Shown piece by piece: positions 1 through 7,500 of a stretch of 15,892 bases of DNA. Position 1 is the stretch's first letter. Each line of letters begins with the position of its first letter. Source of the DNA: CAZLLV01 sp964560325 (GTDB taxonomy: Bacteria; Acidobacteriota; Thermoanaerobaculia; Multivoradales; DATKCC01); assembly GCA_964560325.1 (NCBI GenBank), contig CAZLLV010000408.1, forward strand, positions 1 to 15,892, written 5' to 3'. The position numbers and the translations under genes were made by a program. Under the pieces are notes generated by a model. It saw nothing but the letters and a program-made list of their open reading frames with translations, had not been told where the DNA came from and searched no databases.

Positions 1-1551
1 GTGCTCGGGACCGTCGGCCTGTTCGCCGCGAGCCTGGTGCTGGTGCCGTTCATCGGCTCCGAGCTGATGCCGAAGACCGACGAAGGCGAGGTGCGGGTCG
101 ACGCCGAGATGGCGGTCGGCACGCGGCTCGAGCTGATGGACCGTACCTTCCGGGAGATCGAGCGCGTCGTGCGCGCGGAGGTGCCGGAGGCCGCGAGCAT
201 GCTGACCGACATCGGCGGCGGCGGCTGGCAGGCCTCCGGCTCGCACACGGGCAACCTCCGGGTCGCCCTCGTCGACCAGTCGGAGCGCGACCGCTCGTCG
301 GCCGAGATCGCCGACGACCTGCGCCAGAAGCTCTCGCACCTGCCGGGCGTCGTCATCCGGAGCCGCGAGGGCTCCGGCCTCTTCCTGCTGCGGATCGCCT
401 TCGGCGGCGGCTCGGAGGCGCTCGAGGCCGAGATCCGCGGGCACGACCTGGAGCAGGGCTTCCAGCTCGCCGACCGGGTCAAGGGGGCGCTCGAGACGGT
501 GCCCGGGATCTCCGACGCCCGGCTCGGACGCGACCCGGGCCGCTCCGAGCGGGTGATCCGCATCGACCGCGAGAAGATCGCCCGGCTCGGTCTCTCGATG
601 CAGAGCGTCGCCAACGTGATCGAGACCAACCTCGCCGGCAGCCGCGCCACGGTCCTGCGCCGCGCCGGCCGTGAGTACGACATCTTCGTGCGGCTCTCGG
701 AGCCCGACCGCGCACAGCTCCGCGACATCGACGACGTTTCCCTGGTCACCGCGAGCGGCGAGGCGGTGCCGCTTTCGAGCGTCGTCGACCTGACCTTCGC
801 CGAGGGGCCGGTGGTGATCGACCGCAAGGACCAGGAGCGGGTGATCTCGGTCTTCGCCAACGTCGTGGGACGCGACATGGGCTCGGTGGCGGCCGACGCG
901 CGCGAGGCCCTGCGCTCGGTCGAGATCCCGGACGGCTTCGCGGTCACCTTCGGCGGCGAGTACGAGGAGCAGCAGAAGGCGCAGCTCGCGCTGCTGGTGG
1001 CGCTCCTGCTCGCCGTGATCCTGGTCTACATGGTGATGGCGGCGCAGTTCGAGAACCTGCTCGACCCGTTCGTGGTCATGTTCTCGATCCCGATGGCGTC
1101 GATCGGCGTGGTGCTGACGCTCTTCCTCACCGGCACCACCTTCAACATCCAGAGCTACATCGGCATGGTGATGCTCACCGGCATCGTGGTGAACAACGCC
1201 ATCGTGCTGGTCGACTACACCAACCTGATGCGCCGCCGCGACGGGCTGCCGCTCCACGAGGCGGTGGTCGAGAGCGGCCGGCGGCGCCTGCGCCCGATCC
1301 TGATGACCACGGCGACCACCGTGCTCGGCCTGGTGCCGCTCGCGATCGGCCTGGGCGAGGGCTCGGAGGTGCAGGCGCCGATGGCGCGGGTGGTGGTCGG
1401 GGGCCTCTTGACCTCGACGCTCATCACCCTCTTCCTGGTGCCGGTCGTCTACGCGGCGCTCGCCGAGTGGCAGATCCGGCGCGCCGAGAAGAAGGCGGAC
1501 GCCGAGGTCGATTCACCTCGTGGGGCCGAGCCCGCCTTCGCCGACGAGTAG
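1..1551 (+). CDS. RND efflux transporter, inner-membrane pump (AcrB/HAE1-type), C-terminal half; 5' end outside window
   Basis: This is the second half of a proton-driven RND pump that exports hydrophobic compounds through a tripartite envelope complex. The visible 516 residues begin at the helix that opens the second RND repeat, followed by FIGSELMPKTDEGEV, which marks the start of the second periplasmic porter/docking region. The periplasmic part (about residues 25-325) is followed by the last helix cluster (about 330-490), with typical RND stretches such as AAQFENLLDPF, GIVVNNAIVLVDYTN and RPILMTTATTVLGLVPLA. Family members are about 1000-1050 residues, so the GTG at base 1 is a window-edge artefact and roughly half of the gene lies upstream. 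The charged tail after residue 490 is ordinary. The stop lies 15 bp from the end of the convergent thiC. Any membrane-fusion partner gene would be upstream and is not visible. The exact substrate cannot be told from this part. Confidence 0.93.
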   Translation: MLGTVGLFAASLVLVPFIGSELMPKTDEGEVRVDAEMAVGTRLELMDRTFREIERVVRAEVPEAASMLTDIGGGGWQASGSHTGNLRVALVDQSERDRSSAEIADDLRQKLSHLPGVVIRSREGSGLFLLRIAFGGGSEALEAEIRGHDLEQGFQLADRVKGALETVPGISDARLGRDPGRSERVIRIDREKIARLGLSMQSVANVIETNLAGSRATVLRRAGREYDIFVRLSEPDRAQLRDIDDVSLVTASGEAVPLSSVVDLTFAEGPVVIDRKDQERVISVFANVVGRDMGSVAADAREALRSVEIPDGFAVTFGGEYEEQQKAQLALLVALLLAVILVYMVMAAQFENLLDPFVVMFSIPMASIGVVLTLFLTGTTFNIQSYIGMVMLTGIVVNNAIVLVDYTNLMRRRDGLPLHEAVVESGRRRLRPILMTTATTVLGLVPLAIGLGEGSEVQAPMARVVVGGLLTSTLITLFLVPVVYAALAEWQIRRAEKKADAEVDSPRGAEPAFADE

Positions 1552-1574
1552 CGGCCCGGCGGGCTCTCAGCCGC
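1549..1574. terminator. Weak hairpin at the RND/thiC convergent junction
   Basis: GCGGC (1551-1555) can pair with GCCGC (1570-1574) across a GC-rich loop that itself contains a GCCCGGCGGGC palindrome. It overlaps the end of the RND gene and the stop of thiC. There is no T-run on either side, so intrinsic termination is uncertain. Confidence 0.2.
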
Positions 1575-3333
1575 CGATCGACACCAGCCGCTCCGCCTGC
1601 ACGCGCTCGGCGTCCGCCGCGTCGGTCACGGCGTCGCTGTGGCAGGCCGCTTTGCCACCCTCGGCGCCGACCGCCTTCCGGGTCTTCGCCGCCAGCCGGT
1701 GCACCTCGTCGGGCGCCAGCACGCCCCGCTTCTCCAGGATCTCCCGCTGCTCGGGTGTCAGCGCCGCCGAGCGCGAGGGCGCCTCCCAGGCGTAGCTCGC
1801 GTCCTTGCCCGAGGCGAACGCCTGGATCTCCTTCGAGATCCGCACGCTGCACCAGTCGTGGCCGCACATGGCGCAGAAGTCGGTGTCCACGTCGAGGTCT
1901 TCGTCGTGGAGGGCGCGGGCGGTGTCCGGGTCGAACGACAGCTCGAAGTGCTTCTCCCAGTGGAGCGCCGCGCGCGCCTTGGTCAGCTCGTCGTCCCAGT
2001 CGCGGCTGCCCGGGATGCCGAGCGCCACGTCCGCCGCGTGGGCCGCGATCTTGTACGCGACGCACCCCTGCTTCACGTCGTCCCGCTTGGGGAGGCCCAG
2101 GTGCTCCTTCGGGGTCACGTAGCAGAGCATCGAGGCGCCGTGCCAGGCGGCGGCGGTGGCACCGATCGCGCTCGTGATGTGGTCGTAGCCGGGGAAGACG
2201 TCGGTGACGAGCGGCCCGAGGACGTAGAACGGCGCGCCGTGGCAGAGCCGGCGCTCGATCTTCATGTTGTACTCGATCTGGTCGAGCGGCACGTGGCCGG
2301 GGCCTTCGATCATCACCTGCACGCCCTTCGCCCAGGCGCGCTCGGTCAGCTCCCCGAGCACGCGGAGCTCGGCGAGCTGCGCCGCGTCGGTCGCGTCCGC
2401 GAGGCCGCCGGGGCGCAGGCCGTCGCCGAGCGACACCGACACGTCGTGCTCGCGCAGGACGTCGCAGATCTCGTCCCAGAGCTCGTAGATCGGGTTCTGC
2501 CGACCCTTGACCAGCATCCACTTGGCGAGCAGCGACCCGCCGCGCGAGACGATTCCGATCAGTCTCTTCTCGACCAGCGGCAGGTGCTCGCGCAGCACGC
2601 CGGCGTGGAGGGTGAAGTAGTCGACGCCCTGCTTCGCCTGGTGCTCGAGCGTCGAGAGGATCGTCTCCTCGTCGAGATCTTCGAGGCGCCGGCCGACGAT
2701 CATCGAGTAGATCGGCACCGTGCCGACCGGGACGGTCGAGGCGCGGACGATCGCTTCGCGGCAGGCGTCCAGGTCGCCGCCGGTCGAGAGATCCATGATC
2801 GTGTCCGCCCCCCAGCGCACCGCCCAGCGCATCTTCTCGACCTCTTCCTCGGTGCCGGAGGAGACCGGCGAGGCGCCCAGGTTGGCGTTGATCTTGGTGC
2901 GCGACGCACGGCCGATCGCCATCGGGTCGAGTCCGAAGCCGAGGTGGGCCCGGTTCGCCGGGACGATCATCCGACCGGCCGCGATCTCGCCCCGCACCTG
3001 CTCCGGCGAGAGGTGCCCCTCGCGCTCGGCGACCCGGCGCATCTCGGGGGTCACCTCGCCGAGCCGCGCCCGCTCGAGCTGCGTCACCGCCCGGCCGGCG
3101 GGGCGCGGGTCGGAGGCGAAGTCCCAGGCGGTCTTCTCCGACGGCGGCGGCATGCCGGGCGTGTCGGGCGAGGAGTAGGCGCGCGGCCCACCCACCTCGG
3201 GCGCCAGGGCGAAGCTGCCGGGGGTCGTTCCCTGGCGGTGCGAAGAGGGGTTCTCCGCGCCGTGCAGCGGGAGATCGAGGAGGTGCCCGTCGAGGGCCTG
3301 CGGAACGATCGAATCGGTGGACTTACTGGACAT
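1567..3333 (-). CDS. thiC: Phosphomethylpyrimidine synthase ThiC
   Basis: ThiC is a radical-SAM enzyme that rearranges aminoimidazole ribotide into HMP phosphate, the pyrimidine half of thiamine. The 588-residue product is family length. It has an N-terminal ThiC-associated region (about 1-130), then the TIM-barrel core with TKINANLG (146-152), DLSTGGDLDACREAI (181-195) and MIEGPGHVPLDQIEYNM (341-357). The C-terminal cluster motif CxxCxxxxC is intact at C487, C490 and C495 (CAMCGHDWC). The ATG at 3333 is preceded by AGGAG (3344-3340), seven nucleotides upstream. A TPP riboswitch lies about 50 nt upstream, so expression should fall when thiamine pyrophosphate is abundant. It appears monocistronic here, facing the RND gene 15 bp away; no other thi gene is in the window. 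Confidence 0.97.
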   Translation of the reverse strand: MSSKSTDSIVPQALDGHLLDLPLHGAENPSSHRQGTTPGSFALAPEVGGPRAYSSPDTPGMPPPSEKTAWDFASDPRPAGRAVTQLERARLGEVTPEMRRVAEREGHLSPEQVRGEIAAGRMIVPANRAHLGFGLDPMAIGRASRTKINANLGASPVSSGTEEEVEKMRWAVRWGADTIMDLSTGGDLDACREAIVRASTVPVGTVPIYSMIVGRRLEDLDEETILSTLEHQAKQGVDYFTLHAGVLREHLPLVEKRLIGIVSRGGSLLAKWMLVKGRQNPIYELWDEICDVLREHDVSVSLGDGLRPGGLADATDAAQLAELRVLGELTERAWAKGVQVMIEGPGHVPLDQIEYNMKIERRLCHGAPFYVLGPLVTDVFPGYDHITSAIGATAAAWHGASMLCYVTPKEHLGLPKRDDVKQGCVAYKIAAHAADVALGIPGSRDWDDELTKARAALHWEKHFELSFDPDTARALHDEDLDVDTDFCAMCGHDWCSVRISKEIQAFASGKDASYAWEAPSRSAALTPEQREILEKRGVLAPDEVHRLAAKTRKAVGAEGGKAACHSDAVTDAADAERVQAERLVSIGG

Positions 3334-3334
3334 G

Positions 3335-3360
3335 GGCGGCTCCTGTCGAGGAGGCTCGCC
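3335..3360 (-). promoter_or_regulatory. Hairpin sequestering the thiC Shine-Dalgarno
   Basis: In the minus-strand transcript CTCCT (3353-3349) pairs perfectly with AGGAG (3344-3340) around a CGAC loop. An outer GGCG/CGCC stem (3360-3357 with 3338-3335) reinforces it. AGGAG is the thiC ribosome binding site, directly before the ATG at 3333. Its place between the riboswitch aptamer and the start makes it a plausible translational expression platform. The regulation is inferred; the pairing is seen. Confidence 0.6.
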
Positions 3361-3383
3361 CGGCCGCGGAAAGTCGAGCAGCG

Positions 3384-3478
3384 CGCTTCCCTACGCCGGT
3401 ACGAACCGGTTCAGGTTCTACGGGTTCTTCTCAGCGGCGCCCGGCGATCGAGCCACCGGGAGCGCCGCGCCCCGAGCG
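3384..3478 (-). ncRNA. TPP riboswitch (THI element) upstream of thiC
   Basis: Read on the minus strand, the segment shows the conserved THI-box parts in order: a 5' CGCT closing stem followed by CGGGGCGC, then CGCTGAGA, AACCCGTAGAACCTGA, ACCGG...ACCGGCGTAGGGAAG, and the closing AGCG. The near-invariant CTGAGA and ACCTGA pyrimidine-sensing core and the pyrophosphate-sensing CGTAGGGAAG are all present. The aptamer ends about 50 nt before thiC. The family binds thiamine pyrophosphate and represses thiamine biosynthesis genes. Confidence 0.96.
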
Positions 3479-3488
3479 GACGAGGGTG

Positions 3489-3494
3489 ATTGTA
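3489..3494 (-). promoter_or_regulatory. Probable -10 box for thiC transcript
   Basis: The minus strand reads TACAAT, one mismatch from TATAAT, ending 11 nt before the riboswitch 5' stem. This would start the transcript just before the aptamer. No good -35 is visible at 16-18 nt spacing. Confidence 0.45.
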
Positions 3495-3507
3495 GCGCCC
3501 TCTCGGG

Positions 3508-3513
3508 TAGAGT
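3508..3513 (+). promoter_or_regulatory. Candidate -10 (TAGAGT) for the DUF1295 gene
   Basis: GGGTAGAGT lies about 35 nt before the ATG at 3549, matching TAnnnT but without a clear -35. It sits back-to-back with the thiC promoter region. It is one of several GGG(A)TAnnnT strings before start codons in this window. Confidence 0.25.
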
Positions 3514-3548
3514 CGCGCTCGATCCGACCGCTCCCGTCCCGACAGGCC

Positions 3549-4355
3549 ATGTCCGACCTCTTCCCCGCCGTCGACTCGACCGCCGAGCTCCTCGGCGCCG
3601 GACTGCTCGTCGCCCTGGTCTACGTGCTGCCGATCTGGGCCGCGAGCGTGCCGAAGAAGGACGTGTCGATCATCGACCCGTTCTGGGGGCTCGGTTTCGT
3701 CGTCCTCGGCTGGACCTGGGCGCTCCTCGCCGGCGAAACGGGGGCGCGGCAGGCTCTGATCCTCGCGATGGTGACGATCTGGGGGCTCCGGCTCTTCCTC
3801 TACCTCGGCTGGCGCAAGTGGGGAGAGCCCGAGGACCGGCGCTACCAGGAGATGCGGAAGGCGCACCCGAAGAGCTTCCCCTGGCGGAGCCTGGTGACCG
3901 TCTTCCTGCTCCAGGGCGTCCTGCTCTGGGTCGTCGCCGCGCCGCTCCTCGCGGCGCAGCACGGCGGCGAGGCGGCCGAGCCGCTCGGCTGGCTCGACGG
4001 CCTCGGCGTCCTCCTCTGGCTCGCGGGGCTCTTCTTCGAGAGCGTCGGAGACTTCCAGCTCGCCCGCTTCAAAGCGAAACGGACCGACGCGAACGAGGTC
4101 CTCTCCTCCGGCCTCTGGCGCTACACCCGCCACCCGAACTACTTCGGCGACTTCCTCGTCTGGTGGGGCCACTTCCTGGTCGCCGCCGCGGCCGGCGGCT
4201 GGTGGAGCCTCTACGGCCCGCTCGTCATGACCGCCCTTCTGATGCGCTTCTCCGGCGTCGGACCGCTCGAGAAGGACCTGAAGGAGACGAAGCCGAAGTA
4301 CCGCGAGTACACCCGCCGCACCAACGCCTTCTTCCCGGGGCCGCCGAAGGAGTGA
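3549..4355 (+). CDS. DUF1295 family membrane protein (steroid 5-alpha-reductase-like)
   Basis: This 268-residue polytopic membrane protein belongs to the DUF1295 / COG3752 group, related to steroid 5-alpha reductases and isoprenylcysteine methyltransferases. Hydrophobic segments lie at about 13-33, 44-62, 68-87, 114-136, 150-167 and 200-235. The family signature region is clear: FFESVGDFQLARFK (162-175), then GLWRYTRHPNYFGD (188-201) and WWGHF (205-209), the stretch expected to hold the NAD(P)H-type cofactor. The ATG at 3549 is chosen because an in-frame GTG at 3486 would add 21 non-conserved residues overlapping the thiC promoter. The SD is poor (ACAGG). The physiological substrate is unknown for most bacterial members. 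It is divergent from thiC and convergent with the ankyrin gene. Confidence 0.88.
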   Translation: MSDLFPAVDSTAELLGAGLLVALVYVLPIWAASVPKKDVSIIDPFWGLGFVVLGWTWALLAGETGARQALILAMVTIWGLRLFLYLGWRKWGEPEDRRYQEMRKAHPKSFPWRSLVTVFLLQGVLLWVVAAPLLAAQHGGEAAEPLGWLDGLGVLLWLAGLFFESVGDFQLARFKAKRTDANEVLSSGLWRYTRHPNYFGDFLVWWGHFLVAAAAGGWWSLYGPLVMTALLMRFSGVGPLEKDLKETKPKYREYTRRTNAFFPGPPKE

Positions 4356-4376
4356 CGTCGCGGCCGTAACCTTCCC

Positions 4377-4414
4377 TCGCGAGCGAAGCGAGCCGCCGCG
4401 GTGCCCGGCTCGCG
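4377..4414. terminator. Candidate bidirectional hairpin between convergent genes
   Basis: CGCGAGC (4378-4384) pairs with GCTCGCG (4408-4414) around a 23-nt loop. It fills most of the 59-bp gap between the DUF1295 and ankyrin genes. No T-tract follows on either strand, so the role in termination is a guess from position. Confidence 0.3.
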
Positions 4415-5236
4415 TCAGCGGGTCCGGAGCGCCCGCACCTGGAGATCGGGGTCGTGGATGGTGAGAGCGGTGGCGACCGGGGGGGAGCCGTCCCCCAGAC
4501 CGCGGTCCGCCTCGAATCGCACCCGAACGGAAGGCGCTCCGGCCGGGTGGAAAGATAGATCGCCCACGTACACGAGGGAGCGCACCGTCTCGTCCGGACG
4601 GCCGATCGAAAGCCCGCGGGGTCCGACGGTCACGTCGAGCTGGTCGCGGACCCCGCTCCCGAACCGGTACGAACCGACGAAGCGATTCCGCTGGGCATCG
4701 TCGAGAGGTACGGGAACCGGTCCGTCCGCGCCGCCGACCCGCTCCAGGTACTCCGCCACCGCCGCCGCCGGCTCACCGCCGGCGTGGGCGTGCGCGAGGA
4801 GCGGGATACCGTGGGGTCCCGGGATCCCCTGAACGCCGGGAAACGCGTCCACGAACGCCTTCACCACCGCGAGCTCGCCCAGCATCGTGGCCGAGAAGAG
4901 GTTCGGCCGCGCCCCGTGGGCGAGCAGCAGCTCGGCGATCTCGCGCCGCCCGGTATGACTGGCCGCACCGAGCGCGGACTCCCAGTCGCCGAAGCCCCAG
5001 TCCCACTGCGCCTTGGCGAGCTCGGGCCGCTTCCCCACCAGCTCGCGGACCGCCTCGTAGTCCCTGTGAGAGGCCCCGACCACCCGCTGCACCAGCTCCG
5101 GGTCCTGCCGAGGGAAGTGATCCGCCGGCTCGGGCGCGACCCGGTCCGGGGGCTCCGCGCCGGTCGTCGACGGCACCATGAAGGAAGCACCCGAGACCGC
5201 GATGGCTCCGAGAAACGTTCTCCTGTCGAGTGTCAT
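4415..5236 (-). CDS. Tat-exported ankyrin-repeat protein
   Basis: The 273-residue product starts with a twin-arginine signal (LDRRTFLGA, residues 3-11) followed by a hydrophobic stretch to about 24, so it is probably exported folded to the periplasm. Residues about 45-165 form degenerate ankyrin repeats, with WESALGAASHTGRREIAELL (85-104) and LLAHGARPNLFSATMLGEL (103-121) as the clearest helix-turn-helix units. Residues about 180-273 form a separate beta-rich segment (FVGSYRFGSG onward) resembling small C-terminal domains of periplasmic hydrolases. The start is fixed by an excellent SD, AGGAGGT, 5 nt before the ATG; an upstream in-frame start at 5575 would bury the signal peptide and overlap the divergent regulator gene. 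It is divergent from that regulator with 112 bp between. Ankyrin repeats imply protein binding, but the partner and function are unknown. Confidence 0.85.
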   Translation of the reverse strand: MTLDRRTFLGAIAVSGASFMVPSTTGAEPPDRVAPEPADHFPRQDPELVQRVVGASHRDYEAVRELVGKRPELAKAQWDWGFGDWESALGAASHTGRREIAELLLAHGARPNLFSATMLGELAVVKAFVDAFPGVQGIPGPHGIPLLAHAHAGGEPAAAVAEYLERVGGADGPVPVPLDDAQRNRFVGSYRFGSGVRDQLDVTVGPRGLSIGRPDETVRSLVYVGDLSFHPAGAPSVRVRFEADRGLGDGSPPVATALTIHDPDLQVRALRTR

Positions 5237-5336
5237 GTCCACCTCCTGCCCCGAGCTTGCCGGCCCGGACGCCGCGACGCCATGCGTAGAGGACGAGGAA
5301 AGGCCGAGGGAAGTACGCGGGCCGGCCGGATCGGGA

Positions 5337-5342
5337 TAGCCT
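5337..5342 (+). promoter_or_regulatory. Candidate -10 (TAGCCT) for a near-leaderless regulator mRNA
   Basis: GGGATAGCCT ends only 6 nt before the GTG at 5349, with no SD between. If it is a real -10 box, the transcript would begin at or next to the start codon. No convincing -35 is visible. Confidence 0.25.
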
Positions 5343-5348
5343 TTCGCC

Positions 5349-6299
5349 GTGACCAGCGCCACCGCGAGGTACGTATTCGACGGCTTCGTCTTCGATCCGG
5401 CGACCGGCGAGCTCCGCAAGCGCGTCGGAGCCGGCGAGGGAGGCGATGGCGAGGTGGAGGTCCGACTGGCGCCGAAACCCGCCCGGATGCTCGCCCTGCT
5501 GCTGGAGCGCCCCGGTGAGCTGCTCGGCCGGGAGGATCTGGTGGAGGTGCTCTGGCCGGGCCAGCACCTGGACATCGACCAGGCCCTGGCCTACACCGTC
5601 CGCCAGGTCCGAGCGGCCCTCGGCGACGACGCAGGTCAGCCTCGGTACGTGGAAACCCTCCCACGGAGGGGCTACCGGTTCGTCGGACGCTCGCGAGCCG
5701 AGGAGCCCAACGGACCGGAGCGACCCCTTCCCCGGGTACCCGAGGCTTCCGGTGCGCCCGGAGCCGCGACGCGCCGCACTCGCCACGGCCTTCGGAGCGG
5801 CGCCTTCGTGGTGGCGGCCATCGTCGGCCTGATCGCCTTCTATGCCTGGTACTGGCTGGGAGCGCAGGCGGAGCTCGAAGCTCCGCTCCGGATCGCGCTC
5901 CTCCCCCTCGCGCCTCCCCCGGACTCGGCCGATGGCAGTGCCCGGATGGAGAACGACCGGCTGACCGAGCTCCTGCTGGTGGCCTTCGCTGCGCGGCCAG
6001 AGCTCGAGCTGGTGGGCCCCGCCACCACCTCCCGCCTGCGCGCCACTTCGCGGCCACACCCCGAGGTCGGCCGCGAGCTGGGGGTCGCCTTCGTCGTCTC
6101 CGGCGGATTCCGGCCCGGTCCGGCTCCGGCCCCGGTCCCGTACGCCGGGCAGGCGAAGGGGGTGCTCTTCCTCCAGCTCGTCCGCACGTCCGACGGCGGC
6201 CACGTCTTCGCCGAGCGCTACCGAGGCACGGAGGACGAGATCATCGTCCGATTCCCGGAGATCGCCTCGGCCATGGCGCAGGCGACGAAGCGTGACTGA
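5349..6299 (+). CDS. Winged-helix transmembrane regulator with FlgO-like periplasmic domain (CadC/ToxR-type)
   Basis: This 316-residue protein combines an OmpR-type winged helix (about 8-113) with a single membrane helix (about 150-172) and a C-terminal extracytoplasmic domain. The DNA-binding part shows LAPKPARMLALLLERPGELL (40-59), VLWPG (67-71), the recognition-helix region ALAYTVRQVRAALGDD (79-94) and the wing YVETLPRRGYRFVG (100-113). The C-terminal part (about 178-316) has IALLPLAPP, GRELGVAFVVSGGF and FAERYRG, resembling the FlgO/TolB-N-like domain found in many Acidobacteriota regulators and cyclase-like proteins. Those proteins usually continue into TPR repeats; this one stops directly after the domain. 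The start is a GTG without a good SD. A membrane-bound one-component regulator is the likely role, and the divergent ankyrin gene is the obvious candidate target. The ligand is unknown. Confidence 0.85.
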   Translation: MTSATARYVFDGFVFDPATGELRKRVGAGEGGDGEVEVRLAPKPARMLALLLERPGELLGREDLVEVLWPGQHLDIDQALAYTVRQVRAALGDDAGQPRYVETLPRRGYRFVGRSRAEEPNGPERPLPRVPEASGAPGAATRRTRHGLRSGAFVVAAIVGLIAFYAWYWLGAQAELEAPLRIALLPLAPPPDSADGSARMENDRLTELLLVAFAARPELELVGPATTSRLRATSRPHPEVGRELGVAFVVSGGFRPGPAPAPVPYAGQAKGVLFLQLVRTSDGGHVFAERYRGTEDEIIVRFPEIASAMAQATKRD

Positions 6300-6367
6300 C
6301 GCTCCTCGTCGGAACGACCCGATCGATCCGATACCCTTTGAAGGCCATACTTCGAAATCGACCGTCT

Positions 6368-6393
6368 GATTACGAGGTGCGATTACGAGGTGC
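6368..6393 (+). repeat. Perfect 13-bp tandem duplication
   Basis: GATTACGAGGTGC occurs twice head-to-tail (6368-6380 and 6381-6393). It lies between the regulator gene and the transposase remnant and is relatively AT-rich for this window. It is most simply a slippage duplication. Confidence 0.9.
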
Positions 6394-6395
6394 CG

Positions 6396-6428
6396 GCCTC
6401 TTCGGGGCGCTGCCTCTTCGTGGGCGCT
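6396..6428 (+). repeat. Imperfect 16/17-bp tandem duplication
   Basis: GCCTCTTCGGGGCGCT (6396-6411) is followed at once by GCCTCTTCGTGGGCGCT (6412-6428), differing by one inserted T. It starts 2 bp after the 13-bp tandem repeat ends, so two independent short duplications are stacked just 5' of the transposase remnant. Confidence 0.85.
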
Positions 6429-6472
6429 CACAGCGCTGTGTGATTTCCACCCCGACTCCGTCCTGGCAGGGT

Positions 6473-7063
6473 ATGGGAAGACCACTGCGCTACATCCGCC
6501 CTGGCAAGCTCGTCGAGATCACCTGCCGCACCATGCAGTCGCATCTGCTGCTCCGGCCCAGTCCCGAGCTTACGAAACGAATCTTCGGAGTCCTCGGCCG
6601 TGCTCAACGCCAGACCGGCATGGAGATCCATGCCTTCGCATCGAACCACTACCACCTGTTGGTCAGCCCGAAGTCGCCGGTTCAGCTCGTGCGGTTCATG
6701 AACCAGGTCCAGGCCAACATCGCCCGCGAAGCCGGCGACCTCCACGACTGGACGGAGCGCTTCTGGTCCCGCCGCTACCGCGACATCTGAGGACGCTCAC
6801 CGCCACCGACTCGCCACCGGCGAAGGAGTCGCCGGCGTCCGGGCGTGCGCAAACGCCACCCTCACGACCGACCGAAGCAGACGAAACGCGGCCCCGCTCC
6901 GCGCTTCCACACCGCCACCCGCGAGGCCTGGTACGCCCTACGCGAAGCGGTCCGGATCTTCGCCGAAGACTTCCGACACGCGGTCGAGCTGCTACGACAA
7001 AGACACCCCGCGCCGGAGTTCCCGCCAGACGCCTTCCCGCCCAATCCACCGCCGATCCCCGCA
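6473..7063 (+). pseudogene. REP-associated tyrosine transposase (IS200-like Y1 family), internally deleted
   Basis: From the ATG at 6473 (short AGGG upstream) the product reads GRPLRYIRPGKLVEITCRT, then FASNHYHLLV, where HYH is the His-hydrophobic-His metal site, then VRFMNQVQANIARE and WTERFWSRRYRDI. It stops with TGA at 6788-6790. Intact relatives continue for another 100 or more residues, including the catalytic Tyr helix. In the same frame from about 6845 the typical C-terminal end of this family reappears: HPHDRPKQTKRGPAPRFH, an amphipathic helix, and FPPDAFPP. The middle, including the Tyr, has been replaced by about 55 bp containing a palindrome. The enzyme is therefore almost certainly inactive. 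It marks former mobility next to the accessory block. The exact boundaries of the remnant are uncertain; some annotation pipelines will call 6338-6790 or 6473-6790 as a short transposase gene. Confidence 0.75.
6791..6840. repeat. REP-like palindrome at the transposase break
   Basis: GGACGC (6791-6796) pairs with GCGTCC (6835-6840), and inside it CGACTC (6807-6812) pairs with GAGTCG (6826-6831), with a further GCC/GGC inner pairing. The structure begins on the base right after the transposase stop codon. It resembles a REP palindrome in size, but no second copy was found in the window. Confidence 0.5.
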
Positions 7064-7500
7064 CTGGCGCCCGGATGGCCAGCGTACGGAGGCAACTCAC
7101 GGGCAGAACGTCGGAAAGCGACACCGAACCGCCTCTGGACGGTGGAGGTGCGTTCACGAACGCAAAAAGGGAGGCCGACGACCATCGGATTCCGCGACTA
7201 CCTCCTCCAACCGCCGGTAACCGGAGCGCGTAGCGGACGAGCTCTCGGGCAGGAGGTCGACTCCAAGGTGCCTCCTTCCCGACGAGGCCGGCACCTCTTC
7301 AGGCTCCTCTTCAGCGCGCCGTTGAGCGCCGGCACGCTCTCGTCGACGCCCGGGGGAACGTGCTCCTCTACCGGCTCCGCAGCCTGGCAGGCCACTCGAA
7401 CTCCTCTTTGATTCCAGAGTCGGCCGCGCCGAAGCGGTGCCGGTGAGGGATAATCGAGAGCACCGACGTCCGAAAGAGCGACAGCGAGAGGCCGGTGCCG
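7064..7500. other. Intergenic stretch with no convincing gene
   Basis: Open frames exist on both strands here but show no recognisable family, and their composition looks like the usual GC-rich shadow. Small structure includes CCTCTTCAG repeated with a 12-bp period (7294-7302 and 7306-7314). The first half may be eroded tail of the transposase. The last 50 bp should hold the promoter of the TIR-nSTAND gene. Confidence 0.5.
7449..7454 (+). promoter_or_regulatory. Candidate -10 (GATAAT) for the TIR-nSTAND gene
   Basis: GATAAT is one mismatch from TATAAT and lies 46 nt before the ATG at 7501. The expected -35 position is GC-rich and has no match, so the call is tentative. AGAGG at 7487-7491 is the probable SD. 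Confidence 0.3.

Noticed and set aside
1639..3489. 616-codon open frame antisense to thiC
   Set aside because: It is the shadow of a very GC-rich gene; the thiC strand has all family motifs, and this translation is Arg/Ala/Gly-rich with no domain.
3486..3548. GTG 3486 as the DUF1295 start
   Set aside because: It would place 21 non-hydrophobic, non-family residues over the thiC promoter; ATG 3549 fits family length.
4773..6485. 570-codon minus-strand frame across the ankyrin and regulator genes
   Set aside because: It overlaps two well-supported genes in other frames, and its composition is shadow-like with no recognisable motif.
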